A stretch of DNA of 64,000 nucleotides from Glycomyces sambucus (GCF_900102815.1 NZ_FNGF01000011.1:19581-83580), one strand, 5' to 3'; shown: positions 7,325 to 17,097, counted from the stretch's first letter. The notes: generated by a model from the sequence alone, not told the origin. Numbers and translations: made by a program.

Positions 7325-8179
7325 ATGCACGCCAACCCCACCCGCACCGCAGACGGCCGCGTCTGGCTCGTCACCGGCACCGCCTCCGGCTTCGGCCGCG
7401 CCATCGCCGAGGCGGCCCTCGCCGCGGGCGACACCGTCATCGCGACCGCCCGCCGCCCCAAAGCCCTCGCCGATCTCGCCGAAGCCCACCCGGACCGGCT
7501 CGTCCCGGTCGCCCTCGACGTCACCGACCCCGCCCAGGTCAGCAGGGTCGTCGCCGACGCCGTCCTGTGGTACGGCCGCATCGACGTCCTCGTCAACAAC
7601 GCCGGCCGCGGCCACGTCGGCGCGGTCGAGGAGACCACCGACGCCGAACTGCGCACCCTCATGGACCTGCACTTCTTCGGGCCCGCGAACCTGGTCCGGG
7701 CGGTCCTGCCGCACATGCGCGCCAACGGCTCCGGCGCGATCGTGCAGCTCTCCAGCATGGGCGGGCGCATGTCGTTCCCGGGCGTGGGCGCCTACTCGGC
7801 GACCAAGCACGCCCTGGAGGGGCTGAGCGAGGCGCTCGCCGCGGAGGTCCGCCCGCACGGCATCGACGTGCTCGTGGTCGAACCGGGCGCGTTCCGCACC
7901 GGCCTGAACGGGACCGGGCACTCCCAGTCGGCGCCGCTCGACGCGTACGCGGCGACCGTGGGCCCGTTCCGGACGGCGTTCCCGGACGCGGCCGGGACCC
8001 AGCCCGGCGACCCCGCGAAGGCCGCGGCGGCGATCCTCGCCGCGCTGGCGGCCGAGACCGTCCCGTTCCGGCTGGTGCTCGGCAACGACGCGGCAGACGC
8101 GATCGGCGCGGAGCTCAAAGCCCAGCAGGCCGAGTTCACCGAGTGGGAGCCGGTCGCCCGCGGCACCGACTTCGGCTAG
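7325..8179 (+). CDS. Short-chain dehydrogenase/reductase, classical SDR
   Basis: 284 residues with the SDR nucleotide site TGTASGFGRAIAE, the structural NNAGRGHVG, catalytic Ser in SSMGGRMSFPGVGAY and the YxxxK (YSATK). The basic residue after the first strand (ATARRPKAL) favours NADP(H). The C-terminal VEPGAFRTGL loop covers the substrate pocket. The reaction is reversible oxidation of an unknown alcohol or ketone. ATG 7325 follows GGAAGGA; ATG 7310 is also possible. Probably controlled by the divergent LysR protein. Confidence 0.9.
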   Translation: MHANPTRTADGRVWLVTGTASGFGRAIAEAALAAGDTVIATARRPKALADLAEAHPDRLVPVALDVTDPAQVSRVVADAVLWYGRIDVLVNNAGRGHVGAVEETTDAELRTLMDLHFFGPANLVRAVLPHMRANGSGAIVQLSSMGGRMSFPGVGAYSATKHALEGLSEALAAEVRPHGIDVLVVEPGAFRTGLNGTGHSQSAPLDAYAATVGPFRTAFPDAAGTQPGDPAKAAAAILAALAAETVPFRLVLGNDAADAIGAELKAQQAEFTEWEPVARGTDFG

Positions 8180-8290
8180 CGGCCACCAGCAGCCACCGCC
8201 AGCGCGGTGGCTCCGCCCGCAGTGACACGAGCGTCGGCGCCCTGAGCGGGCCCGCGGCCCCGGCGGCCGTGTTCGCGCCCGGGAACGGCG

Positions 8291-8322
8291 ACCGGGCCCG
8301 CCCTGTGCAGGGCGGGCCCGGT
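8291..8322. terminator. Terminator between SDR gene and dnaE1
   Basis: Perfect 15-bp stem ACCGGGCCCGCCCTG / CAGGGCGGGCCCGGT around TG, between convergent genes (8180-8335 holds nothing else). Confidence 0.8.
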
Positions 8323-8335
8323 CCGCGTCCCACTC

Positions 8336-11300
8336 CTACCCGATGAGGGCGCCCGCGCCGAGGAGCGCCTTCAGGTCGGCGGACAGCTCGATGGAGGGCC
8401 GCACCCGCCAGGCGTCGCCGAGCGCGAACAGCTGCGTCTTCGGCCCGTTCGCGAGCTGCACCCGCACCTGGGCCTCGCCGCGGTGGGTCTTGAACGTGTC
8501 GGACAGCTTCTCGATGAGCGCCGGGTTGACCGACGCGGCCCGCAGCGCGAGCGTGATCGGCGCCGAGTTCGACTCCGGGCCCGTCGACGTGTCGAGGACC
8601 GCGAGGTCCTGGGCGATGAGCTGCGCGGTGCCGTCGCGCCGGTCGAGCTTGCCCTTGACGCAGCACACGAGGTCGTCGGCGAGCGATTCGGACACGAGCT
8701 CGTACGTGTTCGGGAAGAACCGCACCTCGATCGAGCCGGCCAGGTCCTCCAGGGTCGCCGACGCCCACAACTTGCCCTGCTTGGTGACCCGCTTCGCGAC
8801 GTTCTGGAGGATCCCGGCGACGCGCACGTTCGCGCCGTCCGGGACGTCCTCGCCGTGCAGGAGCGCGATCGGCCGGTCCGCGTTCGCCGACAGCAGCCGC
8901 TCGAACCCGTTCAGCGGGTGGTCGGAGACGTACAGGCCCAGCATCTCCCGCTCGAACGCGAGCTTGTCGCGCCGGTCCCACTCGTCGTCGGCGATGGTGA
9001 GGTCCACGCCGAGCGTGTCGGTGGTCTCCTCCATCATCCCGCCGAACAGGTCGAACTGGCCGCGCGCCTCCTCCTTCTTGATGGAGACCATCGCGTCGAT
9101 CGCCTTCTCGTGCACCTCCGCGAGCCCGCGGCGCGCGTGCCCGAGCGAGTCGAACGCCCCGGCCTTGATGAGCGACTCCACGGTCCGCTTGTTGCACACC
9201 GGCGCCGGGACCTTCTGGAGGAAGTCCTTGAAGTCCCCGTACGCGCCCTTCTCCTCGCGGGCCTCGATGATCCCCGCGACCACGTTCGCGCCGACGTTGC
9301 GGACCGCGCCGAGCCCGTACCGGATGTCCTTGCCGACCGGGTGGAACATGTGCCGCGACTCGTTCACGTCCGGCGGCATCACGGTGATCCCCATGCGCCG
9401 GCACTCCGACAGGTACACCGCGGCCTTGTCCTTCGAGTCGCCCACCGAGGTGAGCAGCGCCGCCATGTACTCGGCCGGGTAGTTCGCCTTCAGGTACGCC
9501 GTCCAGTACCCGACGAGCGCGTACCCCGCGGCGTGCGACTTGTTGAACGCGTAGCCGGCGAACGGGAGCATGATGTCCCACAGGGTCTTGATCGACTCCT
9601 TGGAGAACCCGTTCCCCTGCATGCCCGCCTCGAACGACGCGAACTGCTTCTCCAGCACGTCGAGCTTCTTCTTGCCCATGGCCTTGCGGAGCATGTCCGC
9701 CTGGCCCATCGTGAACCCGGCGAGCTTCTGCGCGATGCGCATGATCTGCTCCTGGTAGACGATGAGGCCGTACGTCTCCGCGAGGATCTCCTCCAGGGCC
9801 TCGGCGAGCTCGGGGTGGAGCGCGACGACGTCCTGCCGCTTGTTCTTGCGGTCGGCGTAGTTGTTGTGCGAGTTCGCGGCCATTGGGCCCGGCCGGTACA
9901 GGGCGTTCACGGCGATGATGTCGTTGAACTCGGTGGGCTGCATGCGCTTGAGGAGCTCGCGCATGGCCCCGCCGTCGAGCTGGAACACGCCCAGGCTGTC
10001 GCCGCGCGACAGGAGCTCGTACGTCTTCTTGTCGTCCGTGGCGAGCGTGTCCAGGTCGAGGTCGATGCCCCGGTTGATCTTGATCGCCTCGATCGCGTCG
10101 CCGATGACGGTGAGGTTCCGCAGCCCCAGGAAGTCCATCTTCAGCAGGCCGATGTCCTCACAGGACGGGTAGTCCCACCCGGTGATGATCGACCCGTCCG
10201 GCCTGGCCCACATGGGGATGCAGTCCACCAGGGGCTGCGACGAGAGGATGACCGCGCACGCGTGCACGCCCGCGTTCCGGATCAGCCCCTCCAGGCCCAG
10301 CGCGGTGTCGAAGATCGTGCGGACCTCGCCGTCGTTCTCGATGAGGCTCCGCACCTCCCCGGCCTCCTTGAACCGCGGGTGCTCCGGGTCCATGATCCCC
10401 GACAGCGGGATGTCCGTCGCCGCCACCGGCGGCGGCAGCGCCTTCGTGATCCGCTCCGCGATCGAGAACCCGGGCTGGCCGTGGTGGATGCGCGCGGCGT
10501 CCTTGATCGCGGCCTTGGTCTTGATCGTGCCGAACGTGATGACCTGGGCGACGAACTCCTTGCCGTACTTCTCCGTCGCGTACGTGATCATCTCGCCGCG
10601 GCGCCGGTCGTCGAAGTCGATGTCGATGTCGGGCATCGAGACGCGCTCGGGGTTGAGGAACCGCTCGAACAGCAGCCCGTGCTCGATCGGGTCGATGTTC
10701 GTGATCTTCATGGCGTACGCCACCAGCGAACCCGCCGCCGAACCGCGGCCCGGGCCCACGTAGATCCCGATCGACCGCGCGTGCGAGATGAGGTCGGCGA
10801 CCACCAGGAAGTACGACGGGTACCCGGCGTTGATGATGACGTTCAGCTCGAGCTCGGCCCGCTCCAGGTACTCCGCGGGCACGTCCTGGCCCGGGAACCG
10901 CTCCTTCAGGCCGATCGCGACCTTCTCGCGCAGCCACGTCCCCTGGTCGTGGCCCTCCGGCACCTGGATGATCGGCATCCGGTCCTGCACCGCGAAGATG
11001 TCGTCGTACGACGACACCATGTCGGCCACGCGCATCGTGTTCGCGCAGCCCTCCTGCCAGAAGTCGTCGCTGCGCAGCCCGTACATCTGGTCCGCCGACC
11101 GCAGGAAGTAGCCCTCGCCGTCGAGCTTGAACCGCTTCGGGTCGTCCAGGGTCGTCCCCGACTGGACGCACAGCAGCGCCTCGTGCGTGTCCCGCTGGTC
11201 CTCGGTCACGATGTGGGAGTCGTTCGTCACCAGCGGCGGCAGGCCCAGCTTCTTCGCCAGGTCGTACAGCTCCGACTTGACGCGCTGCTCGATCCCGATC

Positions 11301-11878
11301 CCGTGGTCCATGACCTCCAGGAAGTAGTTCTCCGCCCCGAAGATGTCCCGGTAGTCCGAGGCCGCCTGCATGGCCTCCTCCACCTGGCCCAGCCGCAGCC
11401 GCGTCTGCACCTCCCCCGAGGGGCAGCCGGTCGTCGCCACGATCCCCGCCGCGTTCGCGGCGATGAGCTCGCGGTCCATGCGCGGCTTGTAGTAGTAGCC
11501 CTCGAAGGACGCGAGGCTGGAGAGGCGGAACAGGTTCCGCAGGCCCGCGGAGTCCTTCGCGAGCATCGTCATGTGCGTGTACGCGCCGCCGCCGGAGATG
11601 TCGTCGGGGCGCTGGCCCGGCTCGCCCCAGAACACGGGCTTCTTGTGGAACCGGTCGTGCGGCGCGAGGTACGCCTCGATGCCGATGATCGGCTTGACCC
11701 CGGTCTTCTTCGCCTGCTGGTAGAACGCGTAGCCGCCGTACATGTTGCCGTGGTCGGTGAGCGCGATCGCGGGCATCTGGAGGCGCTCGGCCTCGGTGAA
11801 CATGGGTTTGAGCTTCGCGGCCCCGTCGAGCATCGAGTACTCGCTGTGCACGTGCAGGTGGACGTACTGGTTCGACAC
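8336..11878 (-). CDS. dnaE: DNA polymerase III alpha subunit DnaE1
   Basis: 1180 residues, the usual length for actinobacterial DnaE1. It starts with the PHP domain ([20 protein letters not shown]), which carries the metal-dependent proofreading exonuclease in actinobacterial DnaE1. The palm contains [15 protein letters not shown] and the catalytic acidic cluster PDIDIDFDD (about residue 415). Tandem HhH and an OB fold follow ([19 protein letters not shown] near residue 1000). It is the essential replicative polymerase. I place the start at GTG 11878 (VSNQYVHLH) because homologous chains begin right at the PHP strand; upstream in-frame codons are Arg/Gly/Pro-rich non-coding-like. No intein seen. 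Confidence 0.96.
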   Translation of the reverse strand: MSNQYVHLHVHSEYSMLDGAAKLKPMFTEAERLQMPAIALTDHGNMYGGYAFYQQAKKTGVKPIIGIEAYLAPHDRFHKKPVFWGEPGQRPDDISGGGAYTHMTMLAKDSAGLRNLFRLSSLASFEGYYYKPRMDRELIAANAAGIVATTGCPSGEVQTRLRLGQVEEAMQAASDYRDIFGAENYFLEVMDHGIGIEQRVKSELYDLAKKLGLPPLVTNDSHIVTEDQRDTHEALLCVQSGTTLDDPKRFKLDGEGYFLRSADQMYGLRSDDFWQEGCANTMRVADMVSSYDDIFAVQDRMPIIQVPEGHDQGTWLREKVAIGLKERFPGQDVPAEYLERAELELNVIINAGYPSYFLVVADLISHARSIGIYVGPGRGSAAGSLVAYAMKITNIDPIEHGLLFERFLNPERVSMPDIDIDFDDRRRGEMITYATEKYGKEFVAQVITFGTIKTKAAIKDAARIHHGQPGFSIAERITKALPPPVAATDIPLSGIMDPEHPRFKEAGEVRSLIENDGEVRTIFDTALGLEGLIRNAGVHACAVILSSQPLVDCIPMWARPDGSIITGWDYPSCEDIGLLKMDFLGLRNLTVIGDAIEAIKINRGIDLDLDTLATDDKKTYELLSRGDSLGVFQLDGGAMRELLKRMQPTEFNDIIAVNALYRPGPMAANSHNNYADRKNKRQDVVALHPELAEALEEILAETYGLIVYQEQIMRIAQKLAGFTMGQADMLRKAMGKKKLDVLEKQFASFEAGMQGNGFSKESIKTLWDIMLPFAGYAFNKSHAAGYALVGYWTAYLKANYPAEYMAALLTSVGDSKDKAAVYLSECRRMGITVMPPDVNESRHMFHPVGKDIRYGLGAVRNVGANVVAGIIEAREEKGAYGDFKDFLQKVPAPVCNKRTVESLIKAGAFDSLGHARRGLAEVHEKAIDAMVSIKKEEARGQFDLFGGMMEETTDTLGVDLTIADDEWDRRDKLAFEREMLGLYVSDHPLNGFERLLSANADRPIALLHGEDVPDGANVRVAGILQNVAKRVTKQGKLWASATLEDLAGSIEVRFFPNTYELVSESLADDLVCCVKGKLDRRDGTAQLIAQDLAVLDTSTGPESNSAPITLALRAASVNPALIEKLSDTFKTHRGEAQVRVQLANGPKTQLFALGDAWRVRPSIELSADLKALLGAGALIG

Positions 11879-11963
11879 GCTTCGCTCCCGCTTGACCTGT
11901 GGTGTTGTCCTCGCCGACGCCGGTCCCGCGCCCCCGCCGAGGACCCGCTCCGGACCCTCCAGC

Positions 11964-12821
11964 CTAGTCCCCCTCCCGGCCCGTCCGCGCGGCCTCCGCG
12001 GCCCCGATGGGCTCCGTCCCACCCCCGCCGGCGGCCGCCGCGAACGCCCGGCGGGTGGTGTCGTCGAGGGGGAAGAACAGCTCCACGGCGAGTTCGGAGA
12101 CCGTCACGTCGCGGGGCGCGCCGAAGGTCGCGATGGTCGTGAACATCGACAGGTCGCCGTGGCGGCTGCGCACCCGCAGCGGCAGCGCGATCGGGCTCGG
12201 GGAGGCCCCGTCCCACCCGCCGTCGTCGGGCGCGACCGGCTCGTACGCGAGGACCTCCTCGATCAGCTCGGTCACCGCGGGGTGGTCGTCCACGGCGAGC
12301 TGCGCCCGCAGCCGGTCGAGGAAGTACTGCCGCACCTCCCCGAAGTTCCGCAGCCGCGGCGCCATCCCCCGCGGGTGCAGCGCGACCCGCGCGAGGTTGA
12401 CGCGCCCGCTCAGCAGCTCCGGGTCGACTCCCTCCATGAGGACGCCGGCGCCGCCGTTGAAGTCGAGGAGGTTCCCGAACCGGTCGACCACCACGGCCGG
12501 GAGCGGGTCGTGGTGCTCCAGGATCCACCCGATCGCCTCCCGGGCCACCGCCAGCCGCTCGTCCCAGTAGTCGGTCTCGGCCCACGCGGGCGCGAACCCG
12601 GCGGCGACGAGCAGCGCGTTCCGTTCGCGCAGCGGCACATCGAGGGCTTCGGCGAGGCGCAGCACCATGCGGCGGCTGGGCTCGGCGCGGCCGGTCTCGA
12701 TGCGCGACAGGTGCCTCGCGGACACCCCGGTCTGCACGGACAGGTCGAACTGGCTCAGGCGGCGGCGCTCGCGCCACTCGCGCAGGAGCCCGCCGAACGC
12801 GGGGAGGGTCTGGACGTTCAT
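11964..12821 (-). CDS. XRE-family regulator with MmyB-like ligand-binding domain
   Basis: 285 residues. An N-terminal helix-turn-helix ([40 protein letters not shown], residues about 10-50) is followed by a PAS-like MmyB domain ([24 protein letters not shown]..., [16 protein letters not shown]), a group that usually regulates a neighbouring gene in response to an unknown, often lipid-like, ligand. A TACGGT -10 is exactly six bases before ATG 12821 (leaderless). It is divergent from a small membrane protein, and a 17-bp operator-like palindrome sits between them. Its stop is 85 bp from the dnaE1 start. Confidence 0.88.
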   Translation of the reverse strand: MNVQTLPAFGGLLREWRERRRLSQFDLSVQTGVSARHLSRIETGRAEPSRRMVLRLAEALDVPLRERNALLVAAGFAPAWAETDYWDERLAVAREAIGWILEHHDPLPAVVVDRFGNLLDFNGGAGVLMEGVDPELLSGRVNLARVALHPRGMAPRLRNFGEVRQYFLDRLRAQLAVDDHPAVTELIEEVLAYEPVAPDDGGWDGASPSPIALPLRVRSRHGDLSMFTTIATFGAPRDVTVSELAVELFFPLDDTTRRAFAAAAGGGGTEPIGAAEAARTGREGD

Positions 12822-12855
12822 CGCGCAACCGTAACCGCGGCCGCGGCGCCCGGCC

Positions 12856-12872
12856 ATGACCTCAGAGGTCAT
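12856..12872. promoter_or_regulatory. Operator-like palindrome ATGACCTC-A-GAGGTCAT
   Basis: Perfect 8+1+8 palindrome in the divergent region between the XRE gene and the small membrane protein gene, followed by GGACC-N10-GGTCC (12876-12895). Probably the binding site of the XRE regulator. Confidence 0.55.
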
Positions 12873-12952
12873 TGCGGACCTGACCCGGCGGGTCCAGCAT
12901 TGGCGGCATGCAGGGACGACCCGAGTCCCGCCCGGACCCCTTGGAGGGAACC

Positions 12953-13357
12953 ATGACCGCTCTCACCGCCCCCGCCGCGACCGCCGCTGAGACCCGTCTG
13001 CGCTCGGTGCTGCGCCTCGACGCCGTCGCCTGCGCCGCCTTCGGCCTCCTCATGACCGCGGGCTTCGCCCTGGTCGACTCGCTGCTGGGCCTCGGCCCGG
13101 CGTGGGCGGTGCCGTTCGGCGTGTACCTGCTCGGCTGCGCGGTCGCCCTGGCCCTGGTGGCCGGCTACCCGGACCTGGTGCGCGGCCAGGTGACCGGCGT
13201 GGTCGTCAACAACGCGATCGCCGCACTCGCCCTGGCGGTGCTGCCGTTCACGGGCCTGGTGGACCTGACGGTCGCGGGCTACATCGTCCTGCTGGGCGGC
13301 GCCGCCCTGGTCGCGCTCTTCGCGGTCCTCGAAGCCGCGGGTGCGGCCCGCATCTGA
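12953..13357 (+). CDS. Small four-helix membrane protein of unknown function
   Basis: 134 residues with four predicted helices (about 24-44, 50-72, 82-100, 107-128) and no recognisable catalytic motif. ATG 12953 has a clear GGAGG five bases before it. The divergent MmyB-type regulator and the intervening palindrome suggest the two form a small regulated unit: such regulators often sit beside SDRs or small membrane proteins. The function cannot be stated from the sequence. Confidence 0.75.
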   Translation: MTALTAPAATAAETRLRSVLRLDAVACAAFGLLMTAGFALVDSLLGLGPAWAVPFGVYLLGCAVALALVAGYPDLVRGQVTGVVVNNAIAALALAVLPFTGLVDLTVAGYIVLLGGAALVALFAVLEAAGAARI

Positions 13358-13461
13358 TCGCGTCGGTGAACGGGGCGGCGCTGTCGCGCCGCCCCGAAAC
13401 GCGCTACCACCGCCGACGGCGACACGCCAAACAATCCACAACGCGAAATCGCCTGAATCAG

Positions 13462-13470
13462 TTATCCACA
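13462..13470 (+). promoter_or_regulatory. Single consensus DnaA box TTATCCACA
   Basis: Perfect DnaA 9-mer in an unusually AT-rich stretch (13425-13500) about 55 bp upstream of the DUF4192 gene. It could be a DnaA-responsive promoter element or chance. Confidence 0.5.
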
Positions 13471-13521
13471 GCCCAAAAAACATTTCTCGACACTGCGGCG
13501 CATGTGGCGGACAGTTGACCA

Positions 13522-14502
13522 ATGAACATGACACAGGCGCGAATCAGCATCAACGGCCCCAACGACCTCCTCACCACGATCCCCCTGCTGCTGGGCTTCA
13601 AGCCGGAGCACAGCCTCGTAGTCGTGGGACTGGCCGCCCGGCAGCTCCAGTGCACCTTCAGGGTCGACCTGCCCGGCTCCGCCGACCACCTGGAGCACCT
13701 GCCGGACCTGACCGGGCAGCTCAGCCTCAACGAATGCGACGAATGCGTGGTCGTGGCCTACGGCGAGAAGGAGGTCGCCGAGGCGTCGATCGAACGGGCT
13801 GCCGCCCGCCTGTTCAACGCCGGGATTCCACCGCTCGACCGGCTCCGAGTCGCCGACGGGCGCTGGTTCAGCCTCACCTGCGACAAGCCCTGCTGCCCGC
13901 CCGAGGGCACCCCGATCCCCGAGACCTCCCCGGCCTCCTGCGAGGTCGCACTCGCCGGCTGCTACGCCGCGGCCGACCGCGCGGAGGTCGCCGAACTCCT
14001 CGCCCCGGCCGCACCGGGCCGCCGCGCCGCGGTCGAACGGGCGGTCGCGGCGGCCCTCGCCGCCGAAGCCGACCTCGACTGGGCCACCCAGCGGTCCCAG
14101 GACCTCCACGCGATCGACCACTGGATGAGCACGACCGCGCTCCCGGGCCCGGACGACATCGCCTCGATCGGTCTCGCCTTGGGGGACTTGGACATCCGCG
14201 ACTACGCGATCCGCCGCATCTGCACCGGGCAGTTCGAGTCCAACCGGCTGGACCTGTGGACCTGGGTGACCCGCCACATGGCCGACGACCTCCGCGCCCC
14301 GGCCGCCACGGTCGCGGGCTTCGCCGCCTACCGCTTCGGGAACGGGGTCCTCGCCCTCGAAGCCTTCGACACGGCCCTCAAGTCGAGCCCGAACTACCGG
14401 CTCGCGCAGATGCTCAGGGCCGCCCTCCAAGCCGGCTACCCGCCGGCCTCCCTCGCCAACATCGGCACCGCGGAACTGGAAGCCGCAGGAAGAGAGGAAT
14501 GA
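13522..14502 (+). CDS. DUF4192 domain protein
   Basis: 326 residues. The family hallmark at the start is visible (PNDLLTTIPLLLGFKPEHSLVVVGL), as is the middle cysteine cluster (FSLTCDKPCCPPEGTPIP), which could bind a metal. DUF4192 is an actinobacterial family of unknown biochemical function. The C-terminal half is helical and TPR-like (FGNGVLALEAFDTALKSSPNYRLAQML). Two starts are possible: ATG 13522 and ATG 13528; neither has a strong ribosome-binding sequence. A consensus DnaA box lies in its upstream region. Confidence 0.88.
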   Translation: MNMTQARISINGPNDLLTTIPLLLGFKPEHSLVVVGLAARQLQCTFRVDLPGSADHLEHLPDLTGQLSLNECDECVVVAYGEKEVAEASIERAAARLFNAGIPPLDRLRVADGRWFSLTCDKPCCPPEGTPIPETSPASCEVALAGCYAAADRAEVAELLAPAAPGRRAAVERAVAAALAAEADLDWATQRSQDLHAIDHWMSTTALPGPDDIASIGLALGDLDIRDYAIRRICTGQFESNRLDLWTWVTRHMADDLRAPAATVAGFAAYRFGNGVLALEAFDTALKSSPNYRLAQMLRAALQAGYPPASLANIGTAELEAAGREE

Positions 14503-14654
14503 GAGCCGCACGACCCCGCCCCACCCCACCGCCGCCACCGCCACCGCCACAAGTCAGAAGGGAACCGAATGACGACAAGAATCCGTCATAGACGCATCGG
14601 TACCGCTCCGGCCACAGGCCACCGCACCTCGGACCTGATCGCTAGGCTGGGTGC

Positions 14655-15269
14655 ATGGGTGAACTCCCGAGCGATTTCGCCGCGATCCTCCTGGTCGGCG
14701 GCAAGGCCCGGCGATTCGCCGGATGCGCGAAATGCGAACTGGTCGTCGAAGGCGCCACGATCCTCGAGCGGGTGCTGGCGGCCTGCGAGGGGGCGGCTGC
14801 ACGAGTGGTCGTGGGCACGCGGCCCGCCGACGCGGCGCCCCTGCCGAACGGGGCGGTCCAGGTCCTCGAGGACCCGCCGGGCTCAGGCCCAGCGCGGTCG
14901 GTGCGGACCGGCCTGGAGCATGTGCCAGGCGACTGCACCCGGGTAGCGGTCCTGGCCGGGGACCTCCCGTTCCTGTCGACCGAGGCGCTGCGGCTCCTCA
15001 TCGACACGGCGAACGCGGCGGGCCCCGAGTCCGGAGCCCTCTTCTGCGACAACGCGGGTCGCCGCCAGTGGCTGTGCGGCGTCTGGCCGGCCGGCCCGCT
15101 CCGTCGCAACGCGGCAGCGGTCGAACCCGGAGCCCCCGCACGGCTCCTGTTCACCGGGATCGACGTCGAGACCGTGGTCTGGGAGGACGCCAGTCCGCCC
15201 CCGTGGTTCGACTGCGACACCCCGGACGACCTCGATCAGGCCCGCGCCTGGGCCGCCGACATGAAATAA
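14655..15269 (+). CDS. MobA-like molybdenum cofactor guanylyltransferase family (NTP transferase)
   Basis: 204 residues. The nucleotide-binding start (AAILLVGGKARRFAGCAKCELV) is a variant of LAGGxSxRMGxDKxLL; the second motif PPGSGPARSVRTGL and the metal Asp in VLAGDLPFLS also fit. The final FDCDTPDDLDQAR is the MobA/GlmU-type closing motif. It would transfer a nucleotide to molybdopterin or a related substrate; the diverged first motif means the substrate is uncertain, and no other molybdenum gene is near. TAGGCT stands six bases before ATG 14655, so the mRNA is probably leaderless. Confidence 0.8.
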   Translation: MGELPSDFAAILLVGGKARRFAGCAKCELVVEGATILERVLAACEGAAARVVVGTRPADAAPLPNGAVQVLEDPPGSGPARSVRTGLEHVPGDCTRVAVLAGDLPFLSTEALRLLIDTANAAGPESGALFCDNAGRRQWLCGVWPAGPLRRNAAAVEPGAPARLLFTGIDVETVVWEDASPPPWFDCDTPDDLDQARAWAADMK

Positions 15270-15325
15270 GCGGCAGCGACTCCCACTCGACGGCACCGCG
15301 ACGACCGGCCGAACCGGCACGAACG

Positions 15326-15365
15326 CATCGCGCCATCGCGCCATCGCGCCATCGCGCCATCGCCG
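15326..15365 (+). repeat. 8-bp tandem repeat (CATCGCGC)n
   Basis: Four perfect copies of CATCGCGC plus a fifth with one change, head to tail. Intergenic. Confidence 0.9.
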
Positions 15366-15457
15366 AACGAGAGTCGACCATCCGCTGAGGCGGTCAACGA
15401 CGACCGCGGCCGAAGCCCCGGCTTCAGCCCTGACGACCATGCAGGCAATCGACATCC

Positions 15458-15503
15458 GGGCGGGTGGGCGAGGGGTGGGTGGGGGGGAGGGGGGAGGGGG
15501 AGG
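15458..15503 (+). other. G-rich tract with G-quadruplex potential
   Basis: Eight consecutive G-runs of 3-7 bases separated by 1-3 bases on the plus strand, ending in GG-CCCCC. This exceeds the usual four-tract quadruplex pattern. It lies about 105 bp beyond the rhomboid terminator. Confidence 0.7.
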
Positions 15504-15604
15504 CCCCCAAGGCGAACAGCCTCGCTCGACCAGGTGCGCACGAAGGTCGCGTACACGCTGAACGCGAGCCGCAGCACGGGCGGATACGAACCGGAGACAG
15601 CAAG

Positions 15605-15642
15605 CGACCCCGGGGCCGCCTGGCGGCGGCCTCCCGGGGTCG
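15605..15642 (-). terminator. Terminator of the rhomboid gene
   Basis: Stem CGACCCCGGG / CCCGGGGTCG enclosing an inner GCCGCC / GGCGGC stem, immediately downstream of the rhomboid stop codon on the minus strand. Confidence 0.7.
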
Positions 15643-15647
15643 ATTAG

Positions 15648-16574
15648 CTAGACGATGTCGAAGCGGTTGTCGAGGGAGCCGGTCTGGATGAACGTGACCA
15701 CGGCGAGCGCGATCAGGAAGACCGCGAAGCCGACCCAGTGGAGCCGGCGCCGCTCGCGCGGCGTGAAGGTCAGGATCGCGCCGCAGATCAGGCCGCCCAC
15801 GAGGCCGCCCACGTGGCCGGCGAAGCTGAAGCCCATGATGAGCGTCAGCACCAGGTTGAGGCCCAGGAGCACGTAGATGCCCTGGTTGTCGCGCCGGAGC
15901 TTGCGGTTCACCATGATGAGCAGCCCGAACAGGCCGTAGACGGCGCCGGAGGCGCCGGCCGTGAAGGTGTCGTACGAGAACAGGTACACCGCGACCGATC
16001 CGGCCAGACCGGACAGGAAGTAGGCCGCGGTGAACCGCGCGGGGCCGAGGTCGCGTTCGAGGATCCGCCCGAGCATCCACAGCACCACCATGTTGAACAG
16101 GAGGTGGATGGCGCCGAAGTGCAGGAACATGCCCGTGATCATGCGGTAGTACCCGCCTGCGGCCACGAACGGCGCGGTGATCGACATCCCGAAGACCTCT
16201 GCGGTGACCTCGGAGCGGTAGCCCGGGAGGTACCCGATCTCCGCGCCGAGCAGGTGCAGCGGCGTCAGCGCCGAGGACGTGGCCGCCGCGAGGCCGCCGC
16301 CGGCGACCAGCGCCAGCACGAAGACCGCGACGTTCGCGCCGATGAGGGCCTTCGTGACCGTGCCCGCGGCGCCCGCGCGGGCGCCGCCGCCGAACGACGA
16401 GCGCGTCTTGCGCATCGTCCGGCGGCCCTCGGCCACGCAGTCGGGGCACTGGAAGCCCACGGGGGCGTCGATCCGGCAGTCGGCGCAGATCGGCTTGTCG
16501 CAGCGCACGCAGCGCAGGTAGGTCTGGCGGTTCCGGTGGCGATAGCAGACCGGGGCCGACTGCTCTTCGCTCAT
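15648..16574 (-). CDS. Rhomboid intramembrane serine protease with N-terminal zinc finger
   Basis: 308 residues. An N-terminal B-box-like zinc finger (C-x2-H ... CVRCDKPICADCRIDAPVGFQCPDC, residues about 9-45) precedes a six-helix rhomboid core. The catalytic serine is in GASGAVYG, the histidine in GHVGGLVGG, and the HLLFNM motif is intact, so it should cleave transmembrane substrates in the plane of the membrane. The finger-rhomboid fusion is common in actinobacteria. It lies 10 bp downstream of the ppiA stop on the same strand, so the two are probably co-transcribed, as in other actinobacterial origin regions. Confidence 0.95.
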   Translation of the reverse strand: MSEEQSAPVCYRHRNRQTYLRCVRCDKPICADCRIDAPVGFQCPDCVAEGRRTMRKTRSSFGGGARAGAAGTVTKALIGANVAVFVLALVAGGGLAAATSSALTPLHLLGAEIGYLPGYRSEVTAEVFGMSITAPFVAAGGYYRMITGMFLHFGAIHLLFNMVVLWMLGRILERDLGPARFTAAYFLSGLAGSVAVYLFSYDTFTAGASGAVYGLFGLLIMVNRKLRRDNQGIYVLLGLNLVLTLIMGFSFAGHVGGLVGGLICGAILTFTPRERRRLHWVGFAVFLIALAVVTFIQTGSLDNRFDIV

Positions 16575-16584
16575 CGAGTCCTTA

Positions 16585-17097
16585 CTACTTCTCGATGACG
16601 ACGGACTCGATGACGATCTCGTTGACCGGGCGGTCCATCGGGCCGGTGGCGGTCTTGCCGATCCGGTCGACGACGGCCTTGGAGTCCTCGTCGCTCACCT
16701 TGCCGAAGATGGTGTGGCGGAAGTTGAGGTGCGGGGTCGGGCCCAGCGTGATGAAGAACTGGGAGCCGTTGGTGCCCGGTCCGGCGTTCGCCATGGCGAG
16801 GAGGTACGGCTCGCCGAAGTGGAGGTCGGGGTGGAACTCGTCGGCGAACTGGTACCCGGGGCCGCCGCGGCCGGTGCCGGTCGGGTCGCCGCCCTGGATC
16901 ATGAAGCCGTCGATGACCCGGTGGAAGATGACACCGTCGTAGTACGGTCCCGATCCGGCCGCGCCGGTCTCGGGGTCCTTGTACTCCTTGGTGCCCTCGG
17001 CCAGTCCCACGAAGTTCGCCACGGTCTTGGGCGCGTGGTTGTCGAGCAGCTCGATGGTGATGTCGCCGGCATTGGTCTTCAGCGTCGCCTTGGTCAT
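16585..17097 (-). CDS. ppiA: Peptidyl-prolyl cis-trans isomerase, cyclophilin A type
   Basis: 170 residues covering one cyclophilin domain. The signature block is FHRVIDGFMIQGGDPTGTGRGGPGY with the catalytic Arg, followed by MANAGPGTNGSQFFIT and the HTIFGKV closing strand. No signal peptide, so it is cytosolic. It accelerates proline isomerisation in folding proteins. ATG 17097 gives the typical MTKATLKTNAGDI start; ATG 17106 is a possible alternative. Gene order ppiA-rhomboid with crgA nearby matches the origin-proximal block of Streptomyces and mycobacteria. Confidence 0.95.
   Translation of the reverse strand: MTKATLKTNAGDITIELLDNHAPKTVANFVGLAEGTKEYKDPETGAAGSGPYYDGVIFHRVIDGFMIQGGDPTGTGRGGPGYQFADEFHPDLHFGEPYLLAMANAGPGTNGSQFFITLGPTPHLNFRHTIFGKVSDEDSKAVVDRIGKTATGPMDRPVNEIVIESVVIEK

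Larger units (their letters stand above)
15270..15604. other. Intergenic region with two repeat elements, no gene seen
   Basis: About 335 bp between the MobA-like gene and the rhomboid terminator. It holds an 8-bp tandem repeat (15326-15365) and a run of eight G-tracts (15458-15503), with no reading frame of convincing codon structure. Confidence 0.7.

Noticed and set aside
8483..12142. Very long open frame on the plus strand opposite dnaE1
   Set aside because: Antisense of a clear DnaE1; its Arg/Val/Leu/His-rich composition is that of a GC-rich mirror frame, with no domain.
14569..14946. Short plus-strand frame starting MTTRIRHRRIGTAPATG before the MobA-like gene
   Set aside because: Overlaps the MobA-like gene in another frame and has no codon structure; only an ATGACG-N9-CGTCAT dyad at its start is notable.
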